Shown here: piece after piece, positions 36,446 through 48,069 of the stretch
How positions within the stretch are numbered: position 1 is the stretch's first letter
How the letters are laid out: every line of letters starts with the position of its first letter
Source: Azorhizobium caulinodans ORS 571
Lineage (GTDB): Bacteria; Pseudomonadota; Alphaproteobacteria; Rhizobiales; Xanthobacteraceae
NCBI RefSeq assembly: GCF_000010525.1
Contig: NC_009937.1
Location: 310,001-374,000 of the forward strand
Reading direction: 5' to 3'
DNA: 64,000 bases
The notes under the pieces: generated by a model
Databases searched by the model: none
Told to the model about the DNA's origin: nothing
What the model saw: the letters and a program-made list of their open reading frames with translations, nothing else
Program-made: the position numbers and the translations under genes

Positions 36446-36764
36446 GCATCTGATCGCTGATCGCGAAATGAACGCCGCGCCGGACCTCCGGCGCGGCGTT
36501 TGTCGTTCTGGGCGGGCGGCACTCTCGTCGTTCATGGCCAAGTTCAAGATGGTGGGTGGAATTCGTTCAGAAGATATTCTGTGTCCATTCGCATTCATCC
36601 TTCTTTCGAACTGCGAATTTGTCGTACTGTTACAATACATCATATCCGTTCCGATTAATTCGCGTTCATGTTCTCCAAGATGCGTTGACGCGGGGCAGGT
36701 GCGGCGTATTCTCCCGGTCCATGCACGGCCGCTGCCGCGCATCTTAGAAGGCGAGTTCATCGTC
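36446..36764 (+). promoter_or_regulatory. Leader and promoter region of the GCG/CRPN-like gene
   Basis: Apart from the hss terminator this 320-base stretch holds no gene. From about 36550 to 36700 it is noticeably AT-rich and probably contains the promoter of the small secreted protein that follows. Confidence 0.4.
36471..36500 (+). terminator. Intrinsic terminator after hss
   Basis: A perfect 13-bp stem (36471-36483 with 36488-36500), ACCT loop, then TGTCGTT. Strong candidate. Confidence 0.85.
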
Positions 36765-37103
36765 ATGCTCAAGATCATCCCCGCCACTGTTGCTGCCGTT
36801 GTTCTGGCGACGGCTGCCGCGTCCCCCGCCTTTTCTTTCCCCGTCCAGTCCGAGGTCGCCGTGACGGCTCCGGTTATTCCCGTGGCCGAGGGCTGCGGCT
36901 GGGGCCGCTGGCGCGGGCCCTGGGGCGGCTGCCGCTCGACGCCTTATGTCGGGCCGCTGCCCGGCGGCGGTTATGCGCCGGCCCCCGGTGTTGTTGTCGG
37001 CCCCGTCGGCAACGGCTGCCCTCCCGGCTACTGGCGCGGCCCATGGGGCCACTGCCGCGACACGCCCTACCATGGCCGCCTGCCCGATGGCGGCTGGCAG
37101 TGA
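36765..37103 (+). CDS. Small secreted protein with two GPWG/CR repeats (GCG-CRPN-like)
   Basis: A 112-residue exported protein: signal peptide (about residues 1-24, ending SPAFSF), a linker, then two copies of a Cys/Trp repeat, GCGWGRWRGPWGGCRSTPY and GCPPGYWRGPWGHCRDTPY, each followed by a Gly/Pro turn region. Each repeat has two Cys that could form a disulfide in the periplasm. It resembles the GCG_CRPN group of small secreted proteins common in Rhizobiales. Function unknown. It precedes an LTXXQ-motif gene by about 100 bases on the same strand. Confidence 0.8.
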   Translation: MLKIIPATVAAVVLATAAASPAFSFPVQSEVAVTAPVIPVAEGCGWGRWRGPWGGCRSTPYVGPLPGGGYAPAPGVVVGPVGNGCPPGYWRGPWGHCRDTPYHGRLPDGGWQ

Positions 37104-37205
37104 GCCGAAACTGAGCAGCCGGGTGGCGGGTCGAGCGCCCGCCGCCGCCTCCGGCCCGGCCGATCGCGCTCCGCGCGCGCCGGGCAGCCCCATCGAGGAA
37201 ACATC

Positions 37206-37739
37206 ATGCCCCGTCTTGTTACGCATCTGATCAGCGCCACCGTGCTTGGCGCGATCCTCGCCTCCGGTCCCGCGGCCTTCGCCCAGCCGGCGGCTCCGCA
37301 GACCCCGGCCGCCGCACCCGCTCCCGCTCCGGCGATCATCGTCACCGAGGCCTATTCGGAGGCCGACGCCCGCGCGGTCCTCAATGCCCGCCTCGCGGCG
37401 CTGAAGGCGGTGATCGAACTCACGCCCGAGCAGGAGAAGCTGTGGCCGCCGCTGGAGGCCGCCATCCGCGACATCAGCAAGAATGCGGTTGCCCGTCGCA
37501 AGCAGATGGAAACCGCGCAGCCGCCCAAGGACTTCCTCGGCGTGCTGGACCAGATCGGCACGGCGGAGGAAATCCGCGGCCGCGAGCTGAAGCGCTTCGT
37601 GGAAGCCGCCCGGCCCTTCGTGGCCTCCCTCACCGAGGCGCAGAAGCGCCGCATCCCGCCGTTCCTGGGCTTGCAGGATACGGGCGGCGCGCACCAGCCC
37701 GCCGGCACGCTCTGGCTGTTCGAGGAAGAGGCGGGCTGA
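37206..37739 (+). CDS. Spy/CpxP-like LTXXQ motif protein
   Basis: A 177-residue periplasmic protein: signal peptide (about 1-26), an Ala/Pro linker, then a helical domain with two LTXXQ motifs, LTPEQEKLW and LTEAQKRR. This is the pattern of Spy/CpxP-family proteins, which act as periplasmic chaperones or stress sensors; the Rhizobiales version is uncharacterised. It follows the GCG/CRPN-like gene and ends at a strong terminator, so the two may be one envelope-stress unit. Confidence 0.84.
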   Translation: MPRLVTHLISATVLGAILASGPAAFAQPAAPQTPAAAPAPAPAIIVTEAYSEADARAVLNARLAALKAVIELTPEQEKLWPPLEAAIRDISKNAVARRKQMETAQPPKDFLGVLDQIGTAEEIRGRELKRFVEAARPFVASLTEAQKRRIPPFLGLQDTGGAHQPAGTLWLFEEEAG

Positions 37740-37764
37740 CGCCCCTTCGTCCTCCCGTCTCCCG

Positions 37765-37794
37765 AAGCCCCTTCCGGCCCGCCGGAAGGGGCTT
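37765..37794 (+). terminator. Intrinsic terminator after the LTXXQ gene
   Basis: A perfect 13-bp stem (37765-37777 with 37782-37794), CCCG loop, then TTGTTT. Confidence 0.88.
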
Positions 37795-37847
37795 TTGTTT
37801 GGCCCGAGCCCTTCCTTCCTGCCGCCGGCTGGGCCACTGTCCGCGCC

Positions 37848-38546
37848 ATGTCGTCGAGCCCTTCCCCCATTTCCGATCCGGCCGCCTTCGTGCGCGCGGA
37901 AACGCGCCTGCGTCCTGTGCCCCTCGTGCCGGAGATCAGCCTTCATGTGGCCGACGAGGCGGTGCCCATCTGGCACCGCACGGAGGAGGAACTGGGCGCC
38001 ATGGGCCTGCCGCCGCCCTTCTGGGCCTTTGCCTGGGCAGGCGGACAGGCGCTGGCGCGCTACGTGCTCGATCATCCGCAGGTGGTGGCGGGACGGCGCG
38101 TGCTCGATTTCGCGTCGGGCTCGGGCCTCGTGGGCCTTGCCGCCCGTCAGGCCGGGGCTGCCGATGTGACCTGCGCCGACATCGATGTCTTCGCCCATGC
38201 GGCCATCGGCGTGAACTTCGCCGCCAATGCGGGCCGCGAGATGCCGGCGGACACCACCTTCCGGGTCACGCGTGAAAACCTCATCGGCTGCGACGAGGGG
38301 TGGGAGACGGTGCTGGCCGGCGACATCTGCTATGAGCGTGATCTCGCCGAGGCGGTCTTCGCTTGGCTGAAGGGCTTGGCTGCGCGTGGCGCCACCGTGC
38401 TCCTCGGCGATCCGGGGCGCACCTATCTGCCTCGCGCCGAACTGGAACAGCTCATTGAATACAATGTGCCGGTGACGCGGGAACTGGAGGACCTGGAGAT
38501 CAAGCGCACCGGCGTCTGGCGGCCGCGTCTGCCCGCCGGGGTGTGA
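37848..38546 (+). CDS. Class I SAM methyltransferase, ETFB lysine methyltransferase-like
   Basis: A 232-residue Rossmann-fold methyltransferase. PPFWAFAWAGGQALARYVLDHP followed by the SAM loop VLDFASGSGLVGLAA places it in the Nnt1/METTL20 (ETFBKMT) group (COG3897), which methylates lysines of the electron-transfer flavoprotein beta subunit in alphaproteobacteria and mitochondria. Target assignment is by family only. The family motif region CADID and LAGDICYERDLA are present. It begins 54 bases after the terminator of the preceding gene. Confidence 0.87.
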   Translation: MSSSPSPISDPAAFVRAETRLRPVPLVPEISLHVADEAVPIWHRTEEELGAMGLPPPFWAFAWAGGQALARYVLDHPQVVAGRRVLDFASGSGLVGLAARQAGAADVTCADIDVFAHAAIGVNFAANAGREMPADTTFRVTRENLIGCDEGWETVLAGDICYERDLAEAVFAWLKGLAARGATVLLGDPGRTYLPRAELEQLIEYNVPVTRELEDLEIKRTGVWRPRLPAGV

Positions 38547-38612
38547 CGGAACCTCTGCCGGTGCCGGCGGTTCCCCTGAGAGACCGGGGATCGGGGCACC
38601 AAGGAGACCGTC

Positions 38613-39083
38613 ATGAACGTTGAGGACGTCTGGACCGCCATGGAAGAGCGGCACGCCTGCATGCTCGTGGACCGCGACGGATCACGCCTGCGGGCGCGGC
38701 CCATGGCGCCGGTGGCCCGCCGCGACGACGGCGTGGTCTGGTTCGTCACCGATGCCCACAGCGCCAAGGACGAGGAAGTCTCGGCTCATCCCGAGGTGTG
38801 CCTGAGCTTTTCGGACGAGGGCGACCGCTTCTATCTCTCCGTCTCGGGTCGGGCCGAGGTGGTGCGTGACGTCGCGAAGCTGAAGGACATCTGGAGCGCG
38901 CCCATGGAAGCCTATTTTCCGGGCGGACCGGAGGACCCGAATGCGGTGCTCCTGCGCGTGGTGCCGGAGCAGGCGGAAATCTGGCAGGGCGATGGCCTCC
39001 TGACCACCGGCTTCAAGATGGCGAGCGCCATCCTCTCCGATCGCCGCGCGGATCTCGGCGAGAACGCCAAGATCGAGATGTGA
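38613..39083 (+). CDS. Pyridoxamine 5'-phosphate oxidase family general stress protein
   Basis: A 156-residue split-barrel flavin-binding protein of the general stress protein 26 group (COG3871). RARPMAPVARRDDGVVWFVTDAHSAKDEEV and FYLSVSGRAEVVRD are typical. It probably binds FMN or a related cofactor; true pyridoxine oxidase activity is unlikely. CAAGGAG sits seven to eight bases before the ATG. It follows the methyltransferase by 66 bases on the same strand and may be co-transcribed. Confidence 0.88.
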   Translation: MNVEDVWTAMEERHACMLVDRDGSRLRARPMAPVARRDDGVVWFVTDAHSAKDEEVSAHPEVCLSFSDEGDRFYLSVSGRAEVVRDVAKLKDIWSAPMEAYFPGGPEDPNAVLLRVVPEQAEIWQGDGLLTTGFKMASAILSDRRADLGENAKIEM

Positions 39084-39118
39084 CGCGTGCCGGCGGTCCG
39101 GGCTCAGGCCCGGATCGC

Positions 39119-39490
39119 TTACGCCCTTCGGCCAAAGAGCGCCGAGGCACCGACCACCAGCCAGCCCGCGATCATGAGCATGCCGCCGAAGGGCGCGCTG
39201 CCGCCGAGAAGTTTGATCTCCATCAACGCCCGCAACGTGAGGTCGCCGGAGAAAAGAAGTGCGCCCAGAGCGAGCGCGCTGGCTCCGACGAGCAGCACCG
39301 CCCGCATGTGCGCGACCTGTCCTGCCACCGCCGCCAGCGCCACCAGCGCAGCGGCGTGGAAGAGCAGGAAGTTGGCCGCGATGGCGAGCGAGGCGCCGCC
39401 CGTGAGATGGGCGGACACCGCCGCCAGCGCGACTCCGCCGGCGCCGTAGAGGCCGGCGATCACGATGAGCAGGCGCGGCCAGAGGGTCAT
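39119..39490 (-). CDS. DUF423 family small membrane protein
   Basis: A 123-residue protein with four hydrophobic helices, a DUF423/YgdD-type membrane protein (COG2363). The N-terminus LYGAGGVALAAVSAHL, the central NFLLFHAAALVAL and the C-terminal SAPFGGMLMIAGWLVVGASAL are the family pattern. Function unknown in bacteria. The frame is open far upstream through the acs gene, but that part is the antisense shadow of acs; MTLWPRLL at 39490 is the real start. Confidence 0.86.
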   Translation of the reverse strand: MTLWPRLLIVIAGLYGAGGVALAAVSAHLTGGASLAIAANFLLFHAAALVALAAVAGQVAHMRAVLLVGASALALGALLFSGDLTLRALMEIKLLGGSAPFGGMLMIAGWLVVGASALFGRRA

Positions 39491-39751
39491 GAAACCTGTC
39501 CTTGGAGCGAACGCAGAGGCAAACCGGGTCTTCCATAGCCCGGCGTGGGGCCGCGCGCATGCGATTCCCACTGCGTCACAGCGGCCCTGTCCGCCCCGTG
39601 CCTTCGTCCAAAGTCTCAGCAGCGCTTGGCTTGTCGTGGTTCCAAGCGACCACCATAATCCTGACAAAAGCGGGGCGGGAAATCCCGAGCGAACGCCCGC
39701 CCCATGAGGAAACAAGCGGGCTTCAGCGTCCGCGAACCGGGAGGCAAGACG

Positions 39752-41710
<1,959 letters not shown>

Positions 41711-41744
41711 TCCCGTCTCTTCCGACCCGCGTAACGGTCTCTGG

Positions 41745-41768
41745 AACGCCCCGCTTCGGCGGGGCGTT
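41745..41768 (+). terminator. Intrinsic terminator after acs
   Basis: A perfect 10-bp stem (41745-41754 with 41759-41768) capped by a stable TTCG loop, then TTGCGTT. Confidence 0.88.
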
Positions 41769-41850
41769 TTGCGTTCCGGCGCATCACCTCTCGTTGAGCG
41801 TGCGGCCGCGCCCTTTCATCCATATTCCCAATGGGAAATGTCTGTGCTAC

Positions 41851-41900
41851 GCATTTCTCAAGCGTGAATTAAAAATCCACGCAAATTTAATGAGAAATGC
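41851..41900. promoter_or_regulatory. Nested inverted repeat upstream of the sulfate-binding protein gene
   Basis: GCATTTCTCA at 41851-41860 is perfectly mirrored by TGAGAAATGC at 41891-41900, and inside it GCGTG (41862-41866) is mirrored by CACGC (41878-41882). The 50-base AT-rich dyad ends just before the AGGAG ribosome-binding site, so it could be an operator or an mRNA stem. A smaller dyad, TTCCCAATGGGAA, lies at 41825-41837. Confidence 0.5.
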
Positions 41901-41912
41901 CAGGAGCCTCCG

Positions 41913-42953
41913 ATGCTGAGCCGCCGTTCCGTCCTGTCCCTCACGCTCGGCGGCCTTGTCGCCAGCGCCGGCATGGGCAGCCTCTCCGCCGCGCTGGCGC
42001 AGCAGATCAAGTACAGCGGCCCGAACACCCTGCTGAACGTCTCCTATGACATAGCCCGCGAGTTGTTCACGGCGGAGAACACGGAGTTCGTGCCCTTCTG
42101 GAAGCAGCAGACGGGGCAGGACATCACGGTCAACCAGAGCCACGCCGGCTCCTCCCGCCAGGCCCGCGCCATCATCGAGGGGCTTGAGGCCGACGTCGTG
42201 ACCTTCAATCAGGTGCTGGACGTGCAGGCGCTGGTGAAGGCGGGCTTCGTGGCCAAGGACTGGCAGGCGAAATTCCCGAACAATGCCTCGCCTTATTATT
42301 CCTTCCCGGCCTTCCTCGTGCGCGCCGGCAATCCCAAGAACATCAAGGACTGGAACGACCTCGTCCGCGACGACGTGAAGGTCATCTTCCCGAACCCCAA
42401 GACCTCGGGGAATGCGCGTTACACCTATCTCGCCGCCTACGCCTATGCCCTGGAGCAGAACAAGGGTGACACCGCCAAGGCCGACGCCTTCGTGAAGAAG
42501 CTGCTCGCCAACGTGCCGGTGTTCGACACGGGCGGCCGTGGGGCCACCACCACCTTCGTGGAACGCGAGACGGGCGACGTGCTGGTGAGCTTCGAGGCCG
42601 AGACCCGCGCCATTGCGGACGTCTACAAGGACAAGAAGCTCTCCACCGTGGTGCCGTCCGTGAGCGTGCTGGCCGAGTTTCCGGTGGCCGTGGTGGACAA
42701 GGTGGTGGACAAGCGCGGCTCGCGCGTCGCCGCCCAGCAGTATCTGGAGTTCCTATATTCCCCCGCTGGCCAGACGGTGGCTGCCAAGGCTTATCACCGT
42801 GTGGTGGACAAGACCGTGGAGGAGAAGTTCAAGGATCAGTTCCCGCCGGTGCGCCTCGTGAAGGTGGAAGACGTGTTCGGCGGCTGGGACAAGGCCAATG
42901 CCGATCACTTCGTCTCCGGTGGGAAACTCGATCAGGTCTTCGGCGCCCGCTGA
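41913..42953 (+). CDS. Sulfate ABC transporter substrate-binding protein
   Basis: A 346-residue periplasmic binding protein of the Sbp/CysP family for sulfate or thiosulfate. MLSRRSVLSLTLGG is a twin-arginine-like signal, cleaved near ALAQ. LLNVSYDIARELF, VNQSHAGSSRQARAIIEGLEADVVTFNQ and NPKTSGNARYTYLAA are family signatures for anion binding. The permease and ATPase genes (cysT, cysW, cysA) that normally follow are absent here, so it is an orphan. A large inverted repeat upstream suggests regulated expression, perhaps by sulfur supply. Confidence 0.93.
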   Translation: MLSRRSVLSLTLGGLVASAGMGSLSAALAQQIKYSGPNTLLNVSYDIARELFTAENTEFVPFWKQQTGQDITVNQSHAGSSRQARAIIEGLEADVVTFNQVLDVQALVKAGFVAKDWQAKFPNNASPYYSFPAFLVRAGNPKNIKDWNDLVRDDVKVIFPNPKTSGNARYTYLAAYAYALEQNKGDTAKADAFVKKLLANVPVFDTGGRGATTTFVERETGDVLVSFEAETRAIADVYKDKKLSTVVPSVSVLAEFPVAVVDKVVDKRGSRVAAQQYLEFLYSPAGQTVAAKAYHRVVDKTVEEKFKDQFPPVRLVKVEDVFGGWDKANADHFVSGGKLDQVFGAR

Positions 42954-43006
42954 GCGGCGGTCCCTTAAGATTTCCTTCAGCCGTCCCTCGCCTTTCGCAA
43001 GAGGAC

Positions 43007-43113
43007 CGTCATGCCCGGGCTCGTCCTGGGCATCCACGCGCGGCTGGCGAGAACGTCTGATGGGGCTCCGGGGCCCAACGCCTTGGATGGCCGGATCACG
43101 TCCGGCCATGACG
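43007..43113. repeat. Rhizobiales-type extragenic palindromic repeat
   Basis: The unit begins CGTCATG and ends CATGACG, forming terminal inverted repeats. Inside are two palindromes, ATGCCC...GGGCAT at 43011-43033 and ATGGCCGGA/TCCGGCCAT at 43087-43109. Its antisense translation gives the VMAGRDPAIQ and DEPGHDG strings seen in spurious ORFs from alphaproteobacterial intergenic repeats. Confidence 0.7.
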
Positions 43114-43330
43114 AATGGAGAAGGCACCGCTTTTTCAGAGCGGCGGCTTGGTTGACAGAGCGCGGCCCTTCCGTGGACGTTCAGCCCCGTTCGTCTGCCG
43201 TAGTTCGCATGCGACAGTGGTTGTGTCGGCTTTCGTGCGTTCACGCGGCGGCCGCAGCGGGCAGAGTAAAAAAGACGTTATATATCAGTTGTATGTGGCT
43301 TTGTGGGGCCTCCGGCACGCTCCTTGAATC

Positions 43331-43364
43331 GGTTCCGGCTGCCTCTTTGCGCAGAGCCGGAACC
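43331..43364. promoter_or_regulatory. Dyad in the ferredoxin gene leader
   Basis: GGTTCCGGCT at 43331-43340 is perfectly mirrored by AGCCGGAACC at 43355-43364, four bases before the ATG. It may be an operator, or in mRNA a stem that hides the ribosome-binding site. Confidence 0.45.
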
Positions 43365-43368
43365 TTCC

Positions 43369-43722
43369 ATGACCGAGACCGCCACCCTCTCCCTCACCGA
43401 CGTCCCGCAGGTCTACAAGCGGCACGTCTTTGCCTGCTTCCAGCAGCGTCCGCCGACCCATCCGCGGGGCAGTTGCGGCGCGGCCGGCGCCCAGCCTTTG
43501 TGGGAGCGGCTCGGCAAGCAGATCGAGGCCACGGGCCAGCGGGATATCGTGATGACCGCCACCGGCTGCATGGGCTTCTGCCAGGCAGGGCCGATCATGG
43601 TCGTTTATCCGGAGGGCGTCTGGTATCAGCCGCGCACGCCGGAGGATGTGGACGAGATCGTGACCACCCATCTCGTGGGTGGCACGCTGGTGGAGCGGCT
43701 CGTCATCGTGCCGCGCATCTGA
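43369..43722 (+). CDS. Thioredoxin-like [2Fe-2S] ferredoxin
   Basis: A 117-residue electron carrier of the thioredoxin-like [2Fe-2S] ferredoxin family. Cluster ligands are the Cys pairs in HVFACFQQRPPTHPRGSCG and in TGCMGFCQAG (C-x11-C and C-x3-C patterns). In Azotobacter a member of this family (FeSI) belongs to a nif cluster; no nif gene is seen here. The start MTETATLSL is chosen since the ligand region is then at the expected distance from the N-terminus. A dyad abuts the start, and a strong bidirectional terminator follows. Confidence 0.88.
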   Translation: MTETATLSLTDVPQVYKRHVFACFQQRPPTHPRGSCGAAGAQPLWERLGKQIEATGQRDIVMTATGCMGFCQAGPIMVVYPEGVWYQPRTPEDVDEIVTTHLVGGTLVERLVIVPRI

Positions 43723-43739
43723 ACCTTCCAAGCCAACAA

Positions 43740-43766
43740 AAAAGCCGGGCGCAAGGCCCGGCTTTT
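43740..43766. terminator. Bidirectional terminator between ferredoxin gene and leuB
   Basis: A perfect 11-bp stem (43740-43750 with 43756-43766) with A-rich and T-rich flanks between convergent genes. Confidence 0.9.
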
Positions 43767-43785
43767 CCGTGAGGGCGGCTCGCGA

Positions 43786-44898
43786 TCAGGCGATGAGCTT
43801 GCCCAGTTCTTCCACGATGGCCGCGCCCATGTCGGCGGTGCCGATGACCGGGCCGCCGGGGGTGCGGATGTCGCCGGTGCGCTTGCCCGAGGCGAGCACG
43901 GCGGCGATGGCTTCCTCGATCTTGTCCGCCACTTCGCCGAGGCCGAACGAATAGCGCAGGGCCATGCCCAGCGAGCCGATCATGGCGATGGGGTTGGCGA
44001 TGCCGCGGCCGGCGATGTCCGGCGCGGAGCCGTGCACCGGCTCATACATGGCCGGGCGCTTGCCGGTGGCCTCGTCCAGCGCGCCGAGGGAGGCGGAGGG
44101 CAGCATCCCCAGCGAGCCGGTGAGCATGGAGGCGATGTCGGAGAGGATGTCACCGAAGAGGTTGTCGGTGACGATCACGTCGAACTGCTTGGGCCAGCGC
44201 ACGAGCTGCATGGCGAGCGAATCCGCCAGCTGGTGCTCCAGCTCCACGTCCTTGTAGTCCTTGGCGTGCAGCGCGGTGATGGTTTCCTTCCAGAGCACGC
44301 CGGAGCGCATCACATTGTGCTTCTCGGAGGAGGTCACCTTGTTGCGGCGGGTGCGGGCCAGCTCGAAGGCGACGCGGCCGATGCGGTCGATCTCGTAGGT
44401 GTCGTACACCTGCGTGTCGATGGCGCGGCGCTGGCCGTTGCCGAGGTCGAGGATGGTCTTGGGCTCGCCGAAATAGACGCCGCCCGTCAGCTCGCGCACG
44501 ATGAGGATGTCGAGGCCCTCGACCACTTCGCGCTTCAGCGACGAGGCATCCGCCAGCGCCGGATAGCACAGCGCCGGGCGCAGGTTCGCAAACAGGCCGA
44601 GATCCTTGCGCAGGCGCAGCAGGCCCGCCTCGGGGCGCGCCTCATAGGGCACGTTCGCCCACTTCGGGCCGCCCACGGCGCCGAGGAGGATGGCGTCGGC
44701 CGCCTTGGCCCGCTCCATGGCGGCGTCCGAAATGGCGACGCCATGGGCGTCATAGGCGCTGCCGCCGACCAGATCTTCCTCGATGGCGAAGGAAGCGATG
44801 CCCTGCTTGTCGAGGAAGCCGATGACGTGCTTCACCTCGGCCATCACTTCGGGGCCGATGCCGTCGCCGGCGAGGAGCAGGAGCTTGTGGGTCGCCAT
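43786..44898 (-). CDS. leuB: 3-isopropylmalate dehydrogenase
   Basis: A 370-residue NAD-dependent enzyme of leucine synthesis, oxidising and decarboxylating 3-isopropylmalate. [17 protein letters not shown] starts the protein, [22 protein letters not shown] is the substrate-binding region, and [27 protein letters not shown] holds the metal-binding aspartates. [13 protein letters not shown] contacts NAD. The start MATHKLLLL matches family length. leuC and leuD are not adjacent. It lies downstream of phaA-phaB on the same strand but a hairpin separates them. Confidence 0.96.
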   Translation of the reverse strand: MATHKLLLLAGDGIGPEVMAEVKHVIGFLDKQGIASFAIEEDLVGGSAYDAHGVAISDAAMERAKAADAILLGAVGGPKWANVPYEARPEAGLLRLRKDLGLFANLRPALCYPALADASSLKREVVEGLDILIVRELTGGVYFGEPKTILDLGNGQRRAIDTQVYDTYEIDRIGRVAFELARTRRNKVTSSEKHNVMRSGVLWKETITALHAKDYKDVELEHQLADSLAMQLVRWPKQFDVIVTDNLFGDILSDIASMLTGSLGMLPSASLGALDEATGKRPAMYEPVHGSAPDIAGRGIANPIAMIGSLGMALRYSFGLGEVADKIEEAIAAVLASGKRTGDIRTPGGPVIGTADMGAAIVEELGKLIA

Positions 44899-45045
44899 GG
44901 GGAAGGATCCTTGGGGTGCTTCAGTTTGTTTGGCGCGGAGTGCTAAAGGCTCGCGCCCTGTGTGACAAGCCGAAAGGCGCATGGAGCGATCGAGACGGGC
45001 GATCGCAAGGCAATGGCACGGCGCTGATCGCGGCCGGATGCGAAA

Positions 45046-45074
45046 CCGCCCGGCACGGTGTCCCGGCCGGGCGG
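45046..45074 (-). terminator. Hairpin after phaB
   Basis: A 9-bp perfect stem (45046-45054 with 45066-45074), followed on the minus strand by TTTCG, 24 bases past the phaB stop codon. Moderate terminator. Confidence 0.55.
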
Positions 45075-45097
45075 CTACGCACGCGTGGGACGTCCGG

Positions 45098-45820
45098 TCA
45101 GGTGATGTACTGGGCGCCGTTGGCGGTCAGCGTCGAGCCGGTGATGAAGCCGGCATCGTCCGCCACCAGGAAGGCCACGGCCCGGGCGATGTCCTCCGGC
45201 TCGCCGAGACGGCCGACGGGAATGGTGGAGATGATCTTCTTGAGCACGTCCTCCGGCACCGCGCGCACCATTTCGGTGGCGATGTAGCCGGGCGCGATGG
45301 CGTTCACCGTGATGCCGAGCGCCGCGCTTTCCTGCGCCAGCGCCTTCACGAAGCCGATCTCGCCCGCCTTGGCGGCAGAGTAGTTGGTCTGGCCGAACTG
45401 GCCCTTCTGGCCGTTGATGGACGAGATGCAGACGATGCGGCCGAACTTGCGGGCGCGCATCCCCTCGATCACGTTCCGGCACATGTTGAAGGCGGAGTTC
45501 AGGTTGGTGTTGATCACCGCGTTCCACTGCTCCAGCGTCATGCGGTGGAGCGTGGCGTCGCGGGTGATGCCGGCATTGTTGACGAGCACTTCAACGGGGC
45601 CGACATCGGCCTCCACCTTGGCGATGCCCGCCTTGCAGGCCTCGAAATCCGAGACGTCCCACTTGAACACCGGGATGCCGGTCTTCTCGTGGAAGGCCTG
45701 CGCGGCAGCGTCATTGCCCGCGTAATTGGCGGCCACCTTGTAGCCCTTGTCCTTCAGCGCGATGGAAATGGCTTCGCCAATTCCGCGCGTACCCCCGGTC
45801 ACCAAAGCAACGCGTGACAT
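45098..45820 (-). CDS. phaB: Acetoacetyl-CoA reductase
   Basis: A 240-residue short-chain dehydrogenase that reduces acetoacetyl-CoA to (R)-3-hydroxybutyryl-CoA with NADPH for PHB synthesis. The cofactor loop is TGGTRGIG (8-15), NNAG at 81-84, and the catalytic set is S134, Y147 and K151 (YSAAK). Length and sequence are typical of PhaB. GGGAGG precedes the ATG at 45820. It lies after phaA on the same strand with an intervening hairpin. Confidence 0.96.
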   Translation of the reverse strand: MSRVALVTGGTRGIGEAISIALKDKGYKVAANYAGNDAAAQAFHEKTGIPVFKWDVSDFEACKAGIAKVEADVGPVEVLVNNAGITRDATLHRMTLEQWNAVINTNLNSAFNMCRNVIEGMRARKFGRIVCISSINGQKGQFGQTNYSAAKAGEIGFVKALAQESAALGITVNAIAPGYIATEMVRAVPEDVLKKIISTIPVGRLGEPEDIARAVAFLVADDAGFITGSTLTANGAQYIT

Positions 45821-45932
45821 GTCTGCCTCCCTCTCCCTCAATGAGCCCTTCCGGCGGCCGCAAGACCGCATGTCCGGCACAGGCCGGGCAATCTTCGGGC
45901 TTCTCGCAAACGGGTAACGTCATCTGGAAAAC

Positions 45933-45956
45933 CGCGGCCGCCCCCCGGCGGCCGCG
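45933..45956 (-). terminator. Terminator or attenuator between phaA and phaB
   Basis: A perfect 10-bp stem (45933-45942 with 45947-45956) around four bases; on the minus strand it runs into GGTTTTCC. It lies 18 bases past the phaA stop codon, so it may lower phaB expression from the phaA promoter. Confidence 0.7.
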
Positions 45957-45973
45957 CGGGTCCCGGCCCCGGT

Positions 45974-47969
<1,996 letters not shown>

Positions 47970-47980
47970 TTCCGACAACC

Positions 47981-48005
47981 GCGCGATGGGTTCGGCCCAT
48001 CGCGC
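47981..48005. terminator. Hairpin between phaR and the EAL gene
   Basis: A perfect 10-bp stem (47981-47990 with 47996-48005) around TTCGG between convergent genes. There is no T-run, so it is a moderate candidate. Confidence 0.5.
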
Positions 48006-48069
48006 GCCAGTTCCCCTTCGGGCGAGAGAGTCCTTCCTAAAGGAGGCGCCAGCACCGGGCGCCGCGGCC

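Larger units (their letters stand above)
42954..43368. other. Intergenic region with a palindromic repeat and ferredoxin leader
   Basis: No protein gene. The left part holds the 107-base palindromic repeat at 43007-43113. The right part (about 43265-43295) is AT-rich, followed by the dyad before the ferredoxin start. CGACA and TGTCG form a spaced dyad near 43212-43228. Confidence 0.45.

Noticed and set aside
34901-36787. 628-codon minus-strand frame over homospermidine synthase
   Set aside because: Antisense shadow of hss; composition and lack of motifs.
42753-43244. 163-codon minus-strand frame across the palindromic repeat
   Set aside because: Its VMAGRDPAIQ...DEPGHDG segment is the translated extragenic repeat, not a protein.
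43337-43350. GG-N10-GC sigma-54-like element in the ferredoxin leader
   Set aside because: The spacing is right, but the implied start (about 43362) would leave no ribosome-binding site; the bases are better explained by the dyad.
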